Shown in pieces: positions 29,901-37,310 of a stretch of 64,000 nt of DNA. The position numbers were made by a program, and so were the translations under genes. The stretch comes from Bradyrhizobium sp. CB1650. Its GTDB lineage: Bacteria > Pseudomonadota > Alphaproteobacteria > Rhizobiales > Xanthobacteraceae. Location: positions 868,001-932,000 of the forward strand of contig NZ_CP121695.1 of NCBI RefSeq assembly GCF_029761915.1, written 5' to 3'. The first letter of the stretch is position 1. Each line of letters begins with the position of its first letter. The notes beneath the pieces are model-generated. The model saw only the letters and a list, made by a program, of their open reading frames with translations, ran no database searches and was not told the origin of the DNA.

Positions 29901-30214
29901 AAGCAATGGGTTCGGTTGAGGAGGGCGCGAGAGATTTGTTGATCAGCACCGGGCGAGACCGAGTAGGCGTCCGCGTGTCCGTGCGCGATACCGGTCCGGG
30001 CATTGAGTCGACTCATCTCGATCGGGTCTTCGACGCCTTCTATACCACAAAGTCCAGTGGAACGGGCATGGGGCTGTCGATATGCCGCTCCATCATCGAC
30101 GCCCATGGCGGCAAGCTGTGGGCGGAAGCCAACGAGCCTCGCGGCGCGGTCTTTCATTTCACGTTACCCGGTGCCGAGGCAGAGTTCACGAGTCTTCCGA
30201 GCCCGCGGAATTGA
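23933..30214 (+). CDS. Trifunctional Ser/Thr kinase - AAA/STAND ATPase - GAF/PAS - sensor histidine kinase
   Basis: This 2093-residue soluble protein joins several signalling modules. A protein-kinase domain spans about 1-280, with HKDIKPANIL near 130; the usual DFG is replaced by TGFG and the VAIK lysine is not evident, so its kinase activity is doubtful. A STAND-like predicted ATPase follows, with Walker A GYSGVGKSS near 332 and Walker B LFLDDLQWLD near 460, then a long helical TPR-like arm (about 700-1300). A GAF domain (about 1320-1460), three PAS domains (about 1475-1840) and a histidine kinase follow: HisKA with LSHEITQP (His about 1869) and HATPase boxes NLVLNAAEAMG, DTGPGIE and GTGMGLSI. 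No transmembrane segments are seen. The convergent receiver gene (30186-30569) overlaps its 3' end by 29 bases and is a natural phosphotransfer partner. GGAGG precedes the start. Confidence 0.92.
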   Translation: MSPNVAYADGEPQSLWQDGERTFRRGWCVDVEGKRRAVLLVTPAVDHPSRASLDRLTHEYELKDELDREWAVRPLDLIRDAGRSTLVLEYEGGEPVDRLLGVPMEIGRFLRLAAAISFALGRLHQRGIVHKDIKPANILLNDATGEVRLTGFGIASRVARERQSPHPPETIAGTLAYMAPEQTGRMNRSIDSRSDLYALGVTFYQMLTGVLPYTATEPMEWVHCHLARRPVPPAERLKEIPGAISAIIMKLLAKRAEDRYQTVAGLISDLRSCEDELEAQGRIDDFPLGERDTPDRLLIPEKLYGRRREVDILLTAFDRVVNGGAPELVLVSGYSGVGKSSVVNELQPVLVPPRGLFASGKFDQLKRNIPYATLAQAFQSLVRPLLGKSEADLAPWRDALRETLGSNAGLMVDLVPELKVLIGEPPLVPELPPQDAQRRFQMVLRQLIGVFARPEHPLALFLDDLQWLDAATLDLLEDLLSRSDLRNLLLIGAYRDNEVTAAHPLMRELEAIRATGRVQDIKLAPLTSNDLRNLIADMLRCGLGQADTLAGLVHAKTDGNPFFVVQFLHLLADERLVAFDHERARWSWDMGGIHAKRYTDNVVELLAGKLTRLPLDSQGALRQFACLGNVADVAMLSVVLEMSEEEVHAALFEARRQQLIDRLDRSYKFVHDRIQEAAYALIPEASRAEAHLTIGRLLVAQTPPEKRAEAVFEIVNQLNRGAPLITSREERERLSELNLSAGKRAKASSAYASALTYLTTGDALLPEDGWERRHDLAFELQLHAADCELCIGALQATEQRLAALAPRAVGTVQRCAVAHRRVDLYAMLGAGDRAAAVALECLRHVGIDWSAHPTELEVRREYESIWSQLGNRSIEDLVNLPQMQEPEVLATLNVLTSLGLPSLYTDHNLHALCTCRATNLNLEHGNSDAAPANYATMGVIASGWFGHYDEGYRFGKMGCDLLERGGWNHFGGKTYYLFGTQIPWTRPLVEGIVPLRRSFQMAKDHGDPTFAVFALRDLTSILLALGHPLDQVEREIEHGLEFVQRFGSFLDRLSAPLALVRTLRGTTTKFGLLDNGPFTERFFEERATDHPARAFLECYYWIGKLQARFLAGDYASAIDAALKVERWYAISASMTPFILQKTEYQFYAALSRAAWCEPMGPDPYVKHREALGRYKRELQARAANCPQNFEHRAALVGAEIARLEGRPLEAMDLYERAIASAHANGFVPNEALACELAARFYAARGFDQIAHLYLRNARQGYLRWGADGKVRQLDQLHPWLSQGQRALGSTGTIEAPVEYLDLKTIIELSQALSGEMVLERLINRLLRAAIEHAGAERGLLIVPQGDTLQIQAEAFASGEHVTVHMGEGSNNAASFPESLVRRGTRTHERLILDDASSQNAFSADPYVLRSRARSILCLPLICQDKLIGILYLENNQAPNVFTPDRVTLLEVLASQAAISLENSRLYHDLADREGKIRRLVDANIIGIIVADTEGRISEANDAFLHILGFDRDDFVSGNVRWNELTPPEWRDRTARALEELLTTGVAQPFEKEYFRKDGSRVPVLIGYTAFDEERDKGIAFVLDLTERKRAEKALRDSEERFRDFAEAASDWLWEMGPDHKLTMLTPNAFGSSPSARLGTAAWERALDLETEPEKWRAIQAKMDSHEPFRDFVYLAAGFDGSPMYVRANGKPVFGVDGEFLGYRGVGTDATEIIRAQEALRESELRLRSAIDGIPGLVGVLAPNGEVEAVNRQILEYCGQSLQELRNWGTNGTVHPEDLPHVAEVFTKSIASGIPYRIEQRLRRFDGEYRWFDNRGIPVRDDAGRIVRWYVLLTDIEDRNQALARLQQMQADFARMNRVSVMGELAASLSHEITQPIASARNNARAAQNFMKMQPPDLNEVSEALACVVGDTDRARDIIDRIRDHIKKAPPRKERFDLNAAINEVIVLARSLINRHGVSAQTRLSDGLGPVLGDRVQLQQVLLNLVLNAAEAMGSVEEGARDLLISTGRDRVGVRVSVRDTGPGIESTHLDRVFDAFYTTKSSGTGMGLSICRSIIDAHGGKLWAEANEPRGAVFHFTLPGAEAEFTSLPSPRN

Positions 30215-30569
30215 AAGCGTCGCGGACGCATTGCGTGAGATGCTCCTCATCCACCGGCTTGCGCAGGTAGCACACGACCCCATCGTTTAACGCGCGGGCC
30301 CGCTCTAGCTCGTTGGGAAATCCGGTCACGAGGATTGTCGGAATGGCCTGACCGGCATCGACGAGCCGTCGGTGAAGCTCGTATCCCGTCATGGCAGGCA
30401 TATGGACGTCGGTGATCAGGCAGCCGGTTTCGGCAAGGCGCGGGGAGGCGAGAAAATCAGCTGCAGATGGGAAAATGTCTGCCATATAGCCCAGCGATCT
30501 AATGAGCCTGCACATGGACTCACGAAAGAACTGGTCATCATCGACAACCGAAACCAGCAACTTCTTCAT
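30186..30569 (-). CDS. Stand-alone response-regulator receiver
   Basis: The 127-residue protein is a single CheY-like receiver with the acidic pocket DDD at 10-12, phospho-acceptor Asp54 in CLITDVHMP, Thr in LVTGFP and Lys in YLRKPVDEEHL. There is no output domain, so it probably acts by protein contact or as a phosphate shuttle. It converges on the hybrid kinase gene and overlaps its end by 29 bases. The ATG at 30569 (MKKLLVSVVDDD) is preferred over the frame start at 30587. Confidence 0.88.
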   Translation of the reverse strand: MKKLLVSVVDDDQFFRESMCRLIRSLGYMADIFPSAADFLASPRLAETGCLITDVHMPAMTGYELHRRLVDAGQAIPTILVTGFPNELERARALNDGVVCYLRKPVDEEHLTQCVRDAFNSAGSEDS

Positions 30570-30961
30570 CGTGCCGCCTGTGGCCATTGGACCCGTGCGG
30601 GCTGCCCGTGTCGACGCTCCGCCTGGAATTGCTCGTTATGAGCGAGAATGCCACCAATGCCCTGCCAGTGCCCCGTAAACTTTGGCTTACTCCACATCGA
30701 CACTTGACTGGCTGAGAGTCGGTGCGTCGGCTTTGGCTACGAAGAAGCGCGGACAGTCGATCATTGTTCGACGATCCCTCATCAGATGTTTGGCGCCATA
30801 AGCTGCCATAAGCTTTTGTATCATCTGCGTGCGCCTTTTCGGACGCCCGATGCCTACCTCAGCTCAATTGAGCCGCTGAACGCGATCGTCTTAGCTGCAT
30901 GCGTCGGAAGTTCTCACGTTCACGCGTGAGCCAACGAGCAATCAGTCAAGAGGAGGCAACA
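30570..30961. other. Gene-free stretch between receiver gene and small Cys-rich gene
   Basis: About 390 bases with no supported gene. It should hold the promoter of the receiver gene (leftward) and of the small plus-strand genes (rightward). A repeated GCCATAAGCT word occurs twice in tandem-like fashion near 30796-30815. No clear terminator or riboswitch was recognised. Confidence 0.4.
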
Positions 30962-31177
30962 ATGCCCCATAGCCGTAAAGGTCTTGGCAAAACGGAGCGT
31001 TGCGCAGTCTGTGATGGGAAATTTGGCCTGGTCCGGCATTATTCATGGCGTACCCCGCTTTGTTCCGGCAAGTGCGTCAATCAATTCAGGGCTCGCCGCC
31101 AAAGTGACAACAACTGGCTGAGTTGGCTCCAAATCCCTGTGGAGCAGCTGCAGGAGAACCGCATGAGGGCGTCATGA
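30962..31177 (+). CDS. Small Cys-rich (zinc-ribbon-like) hypothetical protein
   Basis: This 71-residue protein has CAVCDGKFG and, later, CSGKCVNQF, giving a CxxC...CxxxC pattern that could bind zinc, followed by a basic RARRQ stretch. A very good ribosome site (AAGAGGAGGCAAC) precedes the ATG at 30962. It is translationally coupled to the next small gene by an ATGA overlap. Short proteins of this type are frequent in Bradyrhizobium and have no known role. Confidence 0.65.
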   Translation: MPHSRKGLGKTERCAVCDGKFGLVRHYSWRTPLCSGKCVNQFRARRQSDNNWLSWLQIPVEQLQENRMRAS

Positions 31178-31380
31178 CCTTTCAGGTCTCGCAACGAGGC
31201 AAGCAATATCTAAAGACGGCGCAGACCTTGTTCTCTGCCGCCCAAACCATGACCGACCGAGCGATTGCAGGTCAGCTCAAGGCGCTTGCCGACGAGTACG
31301 AGCGGCGCGCTGAGAAGGCTTCGCGCGATGATGCGACCAAGGCATTGACTCGATCGGCTGCCGAGCTGGAACGCGCATGA
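31174..31380 (+). CDS. Small helical hypothetical protein
   Basis: The 68-residue product (MTFQVSQRGKQYLKTAQ, LKALADEYERRAEKA) is predicted to be almost fully helical and charged. Similar LADxYERRAEKA proteins occur widely in rhizobia without a known function. The start overlaps the preceding stop (ATGA). No membrane or signal segment is seen. Confidence 0.6.
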   Translation: MTFQVSQRGKQYLKTAQTLFSAAQTMTDRAIAGQLKALADEYERRAEKASRDDATKALTRSAAELERA

Positions 31381-31608
31381 CTGCATGAGTGGGTGGGTGG
31401 CGTCACTTGCAGCGATCGAAAGGCCGCAACTGGAACCTGAGCCGTAGGTCGACCAGCCCGTCGGGTGACGGTGAGCTGTGTCGGCGTACGTAAACTTTGG
31501 TGTACAAAGCACGCACCGTAGGGGGGCTGTTCAGGTTCCAGGATTAGGACTAGACTGTTAGTGGCCAGGACGCAGGCTGATTTTCGCAAGCTCCGCCAAG
31601 TCATAGCG

Positions 31609-32244
31609 ATGTCTGACGCAACCTCAATCGTGCTGGTCATCGACGACGATCCGGACGTCCGCGCGTCGGTAGGACGCCTGTTGCGATCGCTCGGTATCAA
31701 TGTTCAGGTATTTGCGTCTATTTCCGAGTTTTGTAAGTCTGATCTTCCGGATTGTCCCACCTGCCTGGTGCTCGACATCAGGATGCCCGACCAAAGCGGG
31801 CTCGATCTTCAGCATGAGCTCGCTGTGACAAACAGGGAAATCCCGATCATCTTCATCACAGGACACGGCGACATACCGATGTCCGTACAGGCCATGAAAA
31901 GGGGCGCGATCGAGTTTCTGACCAAGCCCTTCCGCGATCAGGACCTCCTCGATGCCATCCAGCTCGGACTTGCTCGCGATCGTGCACGTCGGGAAAATGA
32001 CAAGGATCTTGCCGTTCTCAGGCAGCGCTTCGGGTCACTCAGCCCCAGGGAGCGCGAGATCGTGATTCATGTCGCGCGCGGCCGCCTGAGCAAGCAGATT
32101 GCGCACGACATCGGGATCGCCGAGGCGACGGTGAAGGTGCATCGTAGCAGGGCGATGCAGAAGATGCAGGCCAGTTCGCTTCCAGAACTCGGCCGAATGG
32201 CCGACAAGCTCAAGCTGGTGCCCGACGCGCCGCGACGTTCTTGA
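31609..32244 (+). CDS. FixJ/NodW-type two-component response regulator
   Basis: This 211-residue regulator has an N-terminal receiver (acidic residues DDD at 12-14, Asp56 in CLVLDIRMP, Thr in FITGHGDIPM, Lys in FLTKPFRDQDL) and a C-terminal LuxR-type helix-turn-helix (LSPREREIVIHVARG, KQIAHDIGIAEATVKVHRSR). This is the FixJ, NodW, TodT group, usually paired with a PAS histidine kinase. No separate classical kinase is adjacent; the nearest is the hybrid kinase 1.4 kb upstream. ATG 31609 is the family-consistent start; the frame opens at a GTG at 31561. Confidence 0.9.
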   Translation: MSDATSIVLVIDDDPDVRASVGRLLRSLGINVQVFASISEFCKSDLPDCPTCLVLDIRMPDQSGLDLQHELAVTNREIPIIFITGHGDIPMSVQAMKRGAIEFLTKPFRDQDLLDAIQLGLARDRARRENDKDLAVLRQRFGSLSPREREIVIHVARGRLSKQIAHDIGIAEATVKVHRSRAMQKMQASSLPELGRMADKLKLVPDAPRRS

Positions 32245-32612
32245 ACTGCACCTTCGCGCGATTTCAACGCATTCCAGGAGAAAAAGGCCTGCGGGCGTTA
32301 CGCCGCCGGCCTTTTCTTGCAACTGCCGGCTCGTACGTCCGGTTCCGCTGCGATTCCCGGCACCGCGTGCCGGATAAAACGAAGAGCGGGCTGCTGTGAA
32401 CTGGCGGTCCGCATCGATTGAATCGGTACCTCAGACAGGCCGCCGACTCCATCCAACGCCGGTGAGGCGCTTGTAAATCTAGGTTTAGGGACCGCACCCG
32501 AATCCATCATTGCGCGACACCAGCGTGGAATAGCTCGCGATACGCCAAAGCGTCAGATTACGTGCCACGAGCATCTTTGCCGGGAAACCCTGCCAAAGCC
32601 CGCGAGGTCACA
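32245..32612. other. Intergenic stretch between the FixJ-like and winged-helix genes
   Basis: It contains the terminator at 32284-32316 and then about 295 bases in which no gene or known regulatory site is evident. The promoter of the efflux operon regulator should lie in the second half. Confidence 0.4.
32284..32316 (+). terminator. Rho-independent terminator after the FixJ-like gene
   Basis: AAGGCC-T-GCGGGCG (32284-32297), a TTA loop, then CGCCGCCGGCC followed by TTTTC form a GC-rich imperfect hairpin with a U-run, 40 bases after the stop codon at 32244. Confidence 0.6.
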
Positions 32613-33071
32613 ATGCGATCGACTTTTGCTTTCGCACGCCTGGAGCAATTTCACCCCGAACCGGGGCTCGACGTTGGACACGTCGTTCAAACCCCGGACG
32701 CGGCCAGACCATTCTCCGAGAAGCGAGCATCCGCCGGCGGTGCTCCAGCCGGCGTTTCGTTCGGACCCTTTCATCTGCTTCCGACGCAGTTTCTTCTGCT
32801 CGAAGGTGACACGCCCGTGTCCATCGGAAGTCGCGCTCTGGAGTTGTTGATCGCCTTGCTTGAACGGCGCGGTCAGCTGGTCAGCAAGCAGGATCTGATG
32901 GCTCGGGTTTGGCCCAATGTCTTTGTCGAGCCTGCCAACCTCACAGTTCATATGTCCGCGCTGCGTCGCGCGCTGCGTGACGGACGGGACGGGAATCGGT
33001 TCATCGTCAACATCCCCGGCCGCGGCTACTGCTTCGTCGCCTCGGTCGAGGTGTCGGGACACGGGAACTAA
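32613..33071 (+). CDS. Winged-helix (OmpR/CadC-type) DNA-binding regulator
   Basis: This 152-residue protein has an N-terminal variable segment and a C-terminal Trans_reg_C winged helix (about 65-148): VSIGSRALELLIALLERRG, LVSKQDLMARVWPN, NLTVHMSALRRALRD and FIVNIPGRGYCFVA. It lacks a receiver or sensor domain, so any signal would have to act on the N-terminal part or a partner. The efflux genes start six bases after its stop, suggesting it regulates that operon. The start could be ATG 32613 (after GAGGTCACA) or the upstream ATG 32562. Confidence 0.8.
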   Translation: MRSTFAFARLEQFHPEPGLDVGHVVQTPDAARPFSEKRASAGGAPAGVSFGPFHLLPTQFLLLEGDTPVSIGSRALELLIALLERRGQLVSKQDLMARVWPNVFVEPANLTVHMSALRRALRDGRDGNRFIVNIPGRGYCFVASVEVSGHGN

Positions 33072-33077
33072 GCGCAA

Positions 33078-34748
33078 GTGGCAATCTATCCGGCATTTCG
33101 TGGGGGACCCAACGTGCTTGCGACAACAGCAGGGCAGCCGTTCACCGTAGTCAAGATTCCCATCGCTTCCTGGAGCTTCGCCATTCGCATCTGGCTGGCG
33201 ACCGTCCTGGCGCTGTTCGTCAGCTTTTGGCTGCAGCTCGAATCGCCGACGACAGCGGCGCTCACCATTGGAGTTCTCGCCGAACCCACTCGCGGTCAGG
33301 CCCTGGACAAGGCGGCCTTTCGATTGCTCGCCACGGTTGTGGGCGTGGTGGCGTCAATCGCAATCACCGGGTTCTTCTCCCAGACCAGGGATCTTGTGTT
33401 GGCGGCATTCGCCGTGTGGCTCGGCATCTGCGTTTTTACAGCAAAGCTGCTGGACGGCTATCGCGCCTATGCAGCCGTGCTGTCCGGCTACACCGTTGCA
33501 TTGATCGCAACGCAGCAGATCGACAATCCGCAGCGGGTGTTTGAACTCGGCATGGCGCGCGGCGCTGCGATTACGGTTGGAATACTATCCATGGCAGTGG
33601 TCAATAGCTTGCTGTTTGCTCCCGACCGCCAGCCGCGCCTGCTCGCACAGCTGACGGCGCTTCATCGTCGCGTTCGCGAGTATGCAGGCGCGTCCCTCCG
33701 CGGCGAAGCGAGCAATCCGACCACATTTCTGACGTTACTGCGGGAAATCGTGGCGCTCCGATCGGAGATCGCGAGCGTAGCCTTGGAATCGAGCGGCGGC
33801 TGGGTCAGGAGCGCTGCTGCCCGCAGCGCTGCGGTCGCTCTGGTCACCGAGTTGCGGGCTGCGCGGACTGGAAGTGATCCTGGGAGCGAAGCGTCGGCAT
33901 GGGTGGTCAAAGAGTTGCTGCGTCGGGATGACGAGGTCCGCCAGGATCTGTCGGCCCTGAGGTCGGCGAGATGGCCACTGCGGAGCTGGCGGGCGCCCCT
34001 ATACCGATCCTGGAGACTGGCGGTCGAAAGTGGTGTCCGTGCTACCGCATGGTTTGCAATCGCCTCGATGTTCTACATTTGGGCCGGGTGGCCGGCGGCG
34101 AGCACTTCGTTGTCTTTCGTGGCGCTGATTGCCGCATTGGGGGCGACAACTCCGAAGCCGCGAGCCTTCACCGTTCTCGCCATTGTTGCTGCGCCGATCA
34201 CGGCCGTCCTGACGGGCATGCTCGAGTTCGTCATCCTCGATGGCGCCGACGCCTTTCCTCTGCTTGCCATCGGTCTTGGTCCGCTTGTGATCGGCTCCGC
34301 ACTCCTCATGACTTCCGAAAATCCTCTTTGGTCAGGGCTGGGCCGCGCCGTTCTAAGTTTCTCAATGCTCATGCTGACGCCGAGTAATCCGCAGACCTAC
34401 AATCCGCAGGCCTTCCTCTTCAGTTCTCTGTTCATCATTGCGGGTGCAGCGCTCCTCCTTGTGACACAGACACTGATTCCGCCCATCTCCGATGAGAAGC
34501 GCAGGATGCGGCTGGTCGCAGAGGCTCGTAGCGAGCTGCAGGACGCCGCACACGCAAGTGGGGAAGCTCCAGAAGAGGCAATGTTCCGGGCCGCCTCACG
34601 ACTCGAGCAATTTCTTGCAGCCGGCGGAGCGCAGCACAACCGTGCCCTCGCCGAGATGCTCTCTTGCTTCGACCGATCGGCAATAGTCCAGCTTTGCGAA
34701 AGCGACGTCGTTGACCTACGCAGCGAATCTTCCCGAGAGGCAACCTGA
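33078..34748 (+). CDS. FUSC/AaeB-type aromatic acid exporter, inner-membrane component
   Basis: The 556-residue protein has two blocks of membrane helices (about 25-180 and 320-475) joined by a cytoplasmic domain, the FUSC/PET architecture of AaeB-like exporters (ESPTTAALTIGVLAEPTRGQAL, DGYRAYAAVLSGYTVALIA, WPAASTSLSFVALIAALGA). It is shorter than E. coli AaeB. With the DUF1656 and HlyD-type genes that follow, it forms the AaeB-AaeX-AaeA-like trio that exports hydroxylated aromatic acids. The start is a GTG; no early ATG is available. Confidence 0.88.
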   Translation: MAIYPAFRGGPNVLATTAGQPFTVVKIPIASWSFAIRIWLATVLALFVSFWLQLESPTTAALTIGVLAEPTRGQALDKAAFRLLATVVGVVASIAITGFFSQTRDLVLAAFAVWLGICVFTAKLLDGYRAYAAVLSGYTVALIATQQIDNPQRVFELGMARGAAITVGILSMAVVNSLLFAPDRQPRLLAQLTALHRRVREYAGASLRGEASNPTTFLTLLREIVALRSEIASVALESSGGWVRSAAARSAAVALVTELRAARTGSDPGSEASAWVVKELLRRDDEVRQDLSALRSARWPLRSWRAPLYRSWRLAVESGVRATAWFAIASMFYIWAGWPAASTSLSFVALIAALGATTPKPRAFTVLAIVAAPITAVLTGMLEFVILDGADAFPLLAIGLGPLVIGSALLMTSENPLWSGLGRAVLSFSMLMLTPSNPQTYNPQAFLFSSLFIIAGAALLLVTQTLIPPISDEKRRMRLVAEARSELQDAAHASGEAPEEAMFRAASRLEQFLAAGGAQHNRALAEMLSCFDRSAIVQLCESDVVDLRSESSREAT

Positions 34749-34951
34749 TGGCGCACACCTTTCCAGAGCTCGTCATCGAAGGCGTTCTGTTGGCGCCGTT
34801 TGTAACCTATTTGATGATGGCGCTCGTCGTCATCATCGTCCTGCGACCGCTTCTGCATGTCGTCGGCTTTGCAAACATGTTCAGTCACGCCCGAATTGCT
34901 GAGCTGAGCCTATACGTGACCGTTCTGAGCTTATTGATGCTGCTGTTCTAG
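34748..34951 (+). CDS. DUF1656 small membrane protein (AaeX-like)
   Basis: This 67-residue protein has two transmembrane helices and the DUF1656 signature (ELVIEGVLLAPFVTYLMM near the start; HARIAELSLYVTVLSLLML at the end). DUF1656 proteins accompany FUSC and HlyD efflux genes. The start overlaps the exporter stop (TGATG), so translation is coupled. Confidence 0.9.
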   Translation: MAHTFPELVIEGVLLAPFVTYLMMALVVIIVLRPLLHVVGFANMFSHARIAELSLYVTVLSLLMLLF

Positions 34952-34962
34952 AGGAGATCACC

Positions 34963-36153
34963 ATGGATGCGGCCGTTCAAGATGAGGCTATTTCGCAAGA
35001 CCAGATGCGGGCAACGGAGATGCGTGTGTCGCCGAGTGCTGGCGGCACGTCGACGTGGCAGGCCAGAGAGATCAACGACGTTGCGCGAAAAGTATCCGAA
35101 GTCTATCCGGGCGGTGAATCTGCCGCCTCGTCCCCAGGAAAGTCCAGGGTACGAAGGCCGAGCGGTGCGTTGCGAACGGCACGGTTTCTGCTCCGCAAGC
35201 TGGCGACAGCCGGAATCGCAATCGTTGCGGTGGCGATCGCACTCGTGACTTGGGACCAGTACAACGCCGGGCCCTGGACACGGAACGGGCGAATTCGAGT
35301 TCAAGTCGCTAGTGTGGCGCCGCAGATTTCCGGTCAGATCAAGGAGCTGCGAATTGCCGACAATCAGTTCGTCCACAAGGGCGACATTTTGTATGTCATC
35401 GATCCCTTCGATTTCGAGGTCGCGCTGCGTGCGCACAAGGCGGCCCTCCAGCAAAAGATAGCCGACCTGAACGTGAAGGAATCACAGTCCGAGCGGCGCA
35501 GCCGCTTGTCCGATCTATCTGCTTCCGTCGAGCAGAAACAGGTCTATGAGGGAAATGCGCTTCAGGCGAAAGCCGCCGTTGATGCGGCTCGAGAGCAGGT
35601 GGCGCAGGCGGAGATCAACCTGCAGCGCACCGAGGTACGTAGTCCGGTAAACGGATTCGTTACCAATGTTCTGTTGCGGGAGGGAGACTACGCTCATCAA
35701 GGTGCCGCCAATGTCTCAATCATCGACGCGGATAGCTATTGGATCGATGGTTACTTCGAGGAAACGAAACTCGAACGGCTGTGCGTCGGTGATCGCGCCG
35801 AGGCAAAATTAATGGGCTACGCGGCGCCGATCACAGGCCACATTGCAACAGTGACGCGGGGTATCAGCGTGTCCAACGCAGCGGCGTCCACGCAGGGGTT
35901 GCCCAATGTCGATCCCGTCTACACCTGGGTGCGCCTCGCACAGCGCGTGCCGATCCGGATTGCGATCGACAAGGTGCCGCCTGGGGTCCCGCTGGTGTCC
36001 GGCTTGACCGCAACGATCACGATAGGGGATGGCAGGGACAAAACGCTCTTGCAAAGAGTTCGCGTCGAACTGGAGACGAGCTTCTTCGGCCTGATCGGCC
36101 GAGCTTCGGCGCGGCCGGGCTGCATCCCGAGCCCGACGCCTGCCGCACCGTGA
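34963..36153 (+). CDS. HlyD-family membrane fusion protein (AaeA-like)
   Basis: The 396-residue periplasmic adaptor has a long Ser/Arg-rich cytoplasmic N-terminus (about 75 residues, longer than usual), one transmembrane helix (about 78-98) and the biotinyl-lipoyl/hairpin core: VASVAPQISGQIKELRI, DNQFVHKGDILYVID, a coiled hairpin, and the return lipoyl half RTEVRSPVNGFVTNVLLREGD. The HlyD_3 part DGYFEETKLERL follows. GAGGAGATCACC precedes the ATG, 11 bases after the DUF1656 stop. Confidence 0.9.
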   Translation: MDAAVQDEAISQDQMRATEMRVSPSAGGTSTWQAREINDVARKVSEVYPGGESAASSPGKSRVRRPSGALRTARFLLRKLATAGIAIVAVAIALVTWDQYNAGPWTRNGRIRVQVASVAPQISGQIKELRIADNQFVHKGDILYVIDPFDFEVALRAHKAALQQKIADLNVKESQSERRSRLSDLSASVEQKQVYEGNALQAKAAVDAAREQVAQAEINLQRTEVRSPVNGFVTNVLLREGDYAHQGAANVSIIDADSYWIDGYFEETKLERLCVGDRAEAKLMGYAAPITGHIATVTRGISVSNAAASTQGLPNVDPVYTWVRLAQRVPIRIAIDKVPPGVPLVSGLTATITIGDGRDKTLLQRVRVELETSFFGLIGRASARPGCIPSPTPAAP

Positions 36154-36374
36154 AAGGCGGCAAATAGCCGGAAGCACCGCGACCGCTGGATTGGTGCCGC
36201 ATTCGTCAGAACGCGGTGACCTCTGGTGCCTGCGAAATCGTCGCTCTCCATTCCTAAGCCAAGGTTTTATGTACCGCAACTAGAGCCGTACCCGAAACGA
36301 CCCGCGTCCAATGGAGAGTAGACCCGCAGAGCAGTAACTCTCCTCGCAACAACTCGGCCTCTCGGAGTTCGGTC

Positions 36375-36677
36375 ATGAGGAGAATATTCGTTTTCATCGC
36401 GTCTGCTGCGATCAACGCATCCACGATTCCTGCGGTTGCCGCGGAATGTACGTCGATCAAGGATATCGATGCCTCTCGCTCGCGCTGGGAGCTCCTGCGC
36501 CGCCAACCTGACAAGGCGGCCGACCGGGAAAGGGCCTGTAGCGCCTTCGCCGCCTCATTCTATGAGTCGGTGACGCTGCGGCAGGCGGTGGCAAGTTGCG
36601 GCGGACGAAATCTGGCTGCGTTGGACTTCGAGATCAACGCCTTCAACGACCTGTTGGCGACGAAGTGCGGCGGATGA
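36375..36677 (+). CDS. Small secreted hypothetical protein
   Basis: The 100-residue protein has a signal peptide (MRRIFVFIASAAINASTIPAVAA, cleaved before ECTS) and a helical mature part with three cysteines (ECTS, RACSAF, SCGG) plus a final KCGG, consistent with two disulphides in the periplasm. GGAG lies eight bases before the ATG. No family is recognised. Confidence 0.65.
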   Translation: MRRIFVFIASAAINASTIPAVAAECTSIKDIDASRSRWELLRRQPDKAADRERACSAFAASFYESVTLRQAVASCGGRNLAALDFEINAFNDLLATKCGG

Positions 36678-36708
36678 TGCGACGGGATCCGTCTAAAGGA
36701 GGATGAAG

Positions 36709-36942
36709 ATGACCCAGGTATTTTTCCACTGCTCCAATACGAAGAAGGTTTTCGTTGATTACAATGGCGCTATCGTCAACGACCTCACTGAGGCGCGCGA
36801 TCGCGCGACCCGGCTCGTGCAATCCTTCACCAACGACCGTAGTCTGGAGGATTGGCGTGACTGGGTCATGCATGTCAACGACGACCAGGGCGATGAGCTC
36901 TTCGTCGTGCCCTTCACCTTCGTGCTCGGCAAGTCGCATTGA
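36709..36942 (+). CDS. DUF6894-like small protein
   Basis: The 77-residue protein (MTQVFFHCSNTKKVFVD, DYNGAIVNDLTEARDRA, DWRDWVMHVNDDQGDELFVVPFTFVLG) matches the short DUF6894 type common in Bradyrhizobium and Methylobacterium, of unknown function. The ATG at 36709 is six bases after AGGAGG; the ATG at 36703 abuts that site and is less likely. Confidence 0.8.
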   Translation: MTQVFFHCSNTKKVFVDYNGAIVNDLTEARDRATRLVQSFTNDRSLEDWRDWVMHVNDDQGDELFVVPFTFVLGKSH

Positions 36943-37310
36943 TGAGGGTGTCGATCGACATCAGCTACTTCGGTTGCTGTTGGGGTGCTCCCAGACGATC
37001 GCGTTTGGCGAATGTGCTCGATGTGCTGGGATATGTATTCGCCACGATTTGCCGGGATTTGGACGGCTTCACTCGCCCCGGTGCTTCTTGTCGGATACCA
37101 GTTTGCCTCACGGAGGCAGACAGCTTTGCAAGTACTCGGCGCCCGGCGCTTGGTCCCTTCGCCGCGGCTCCCCCGCGGCCGGTCCTTTCCCCTCCCGAGG
37201 ACCGGCCGCCCCTTTTAAGGGCCTGATGGGCGACGGTGATAAATCGGATGGGCTCCGCAGCCCTTTGGATCGCAGTGTCCCAATCGTAGGGCACAAACCG
37301 GAGATCGGCG
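36943..37310. other. Intergenic stretch upstream of the ALA synthase gene
   Basis: About 370 bases with a strong hairpin at 37175-37216 (listed as a terminator) and the presumed promoter of the ALA synthase gene in the last 90 bases. An ORF from 36939 overlaps the DUF6894 stop but has no coding character that I can defend. Confidence 0.4.
37175..37216 (+). terminator. Strong hairpin, probable rho-independent terminator
   Basis: GCGGCCGGTCCT (37175-37186) pairs perfectly over 12 bases with AGGACCGGCCGC (37198-37209) around an 11-base loop, followed by CCCCTTTT. It would end transcripts from the small upstream genes before the ALA synthase gene. Confidence 0.7.
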
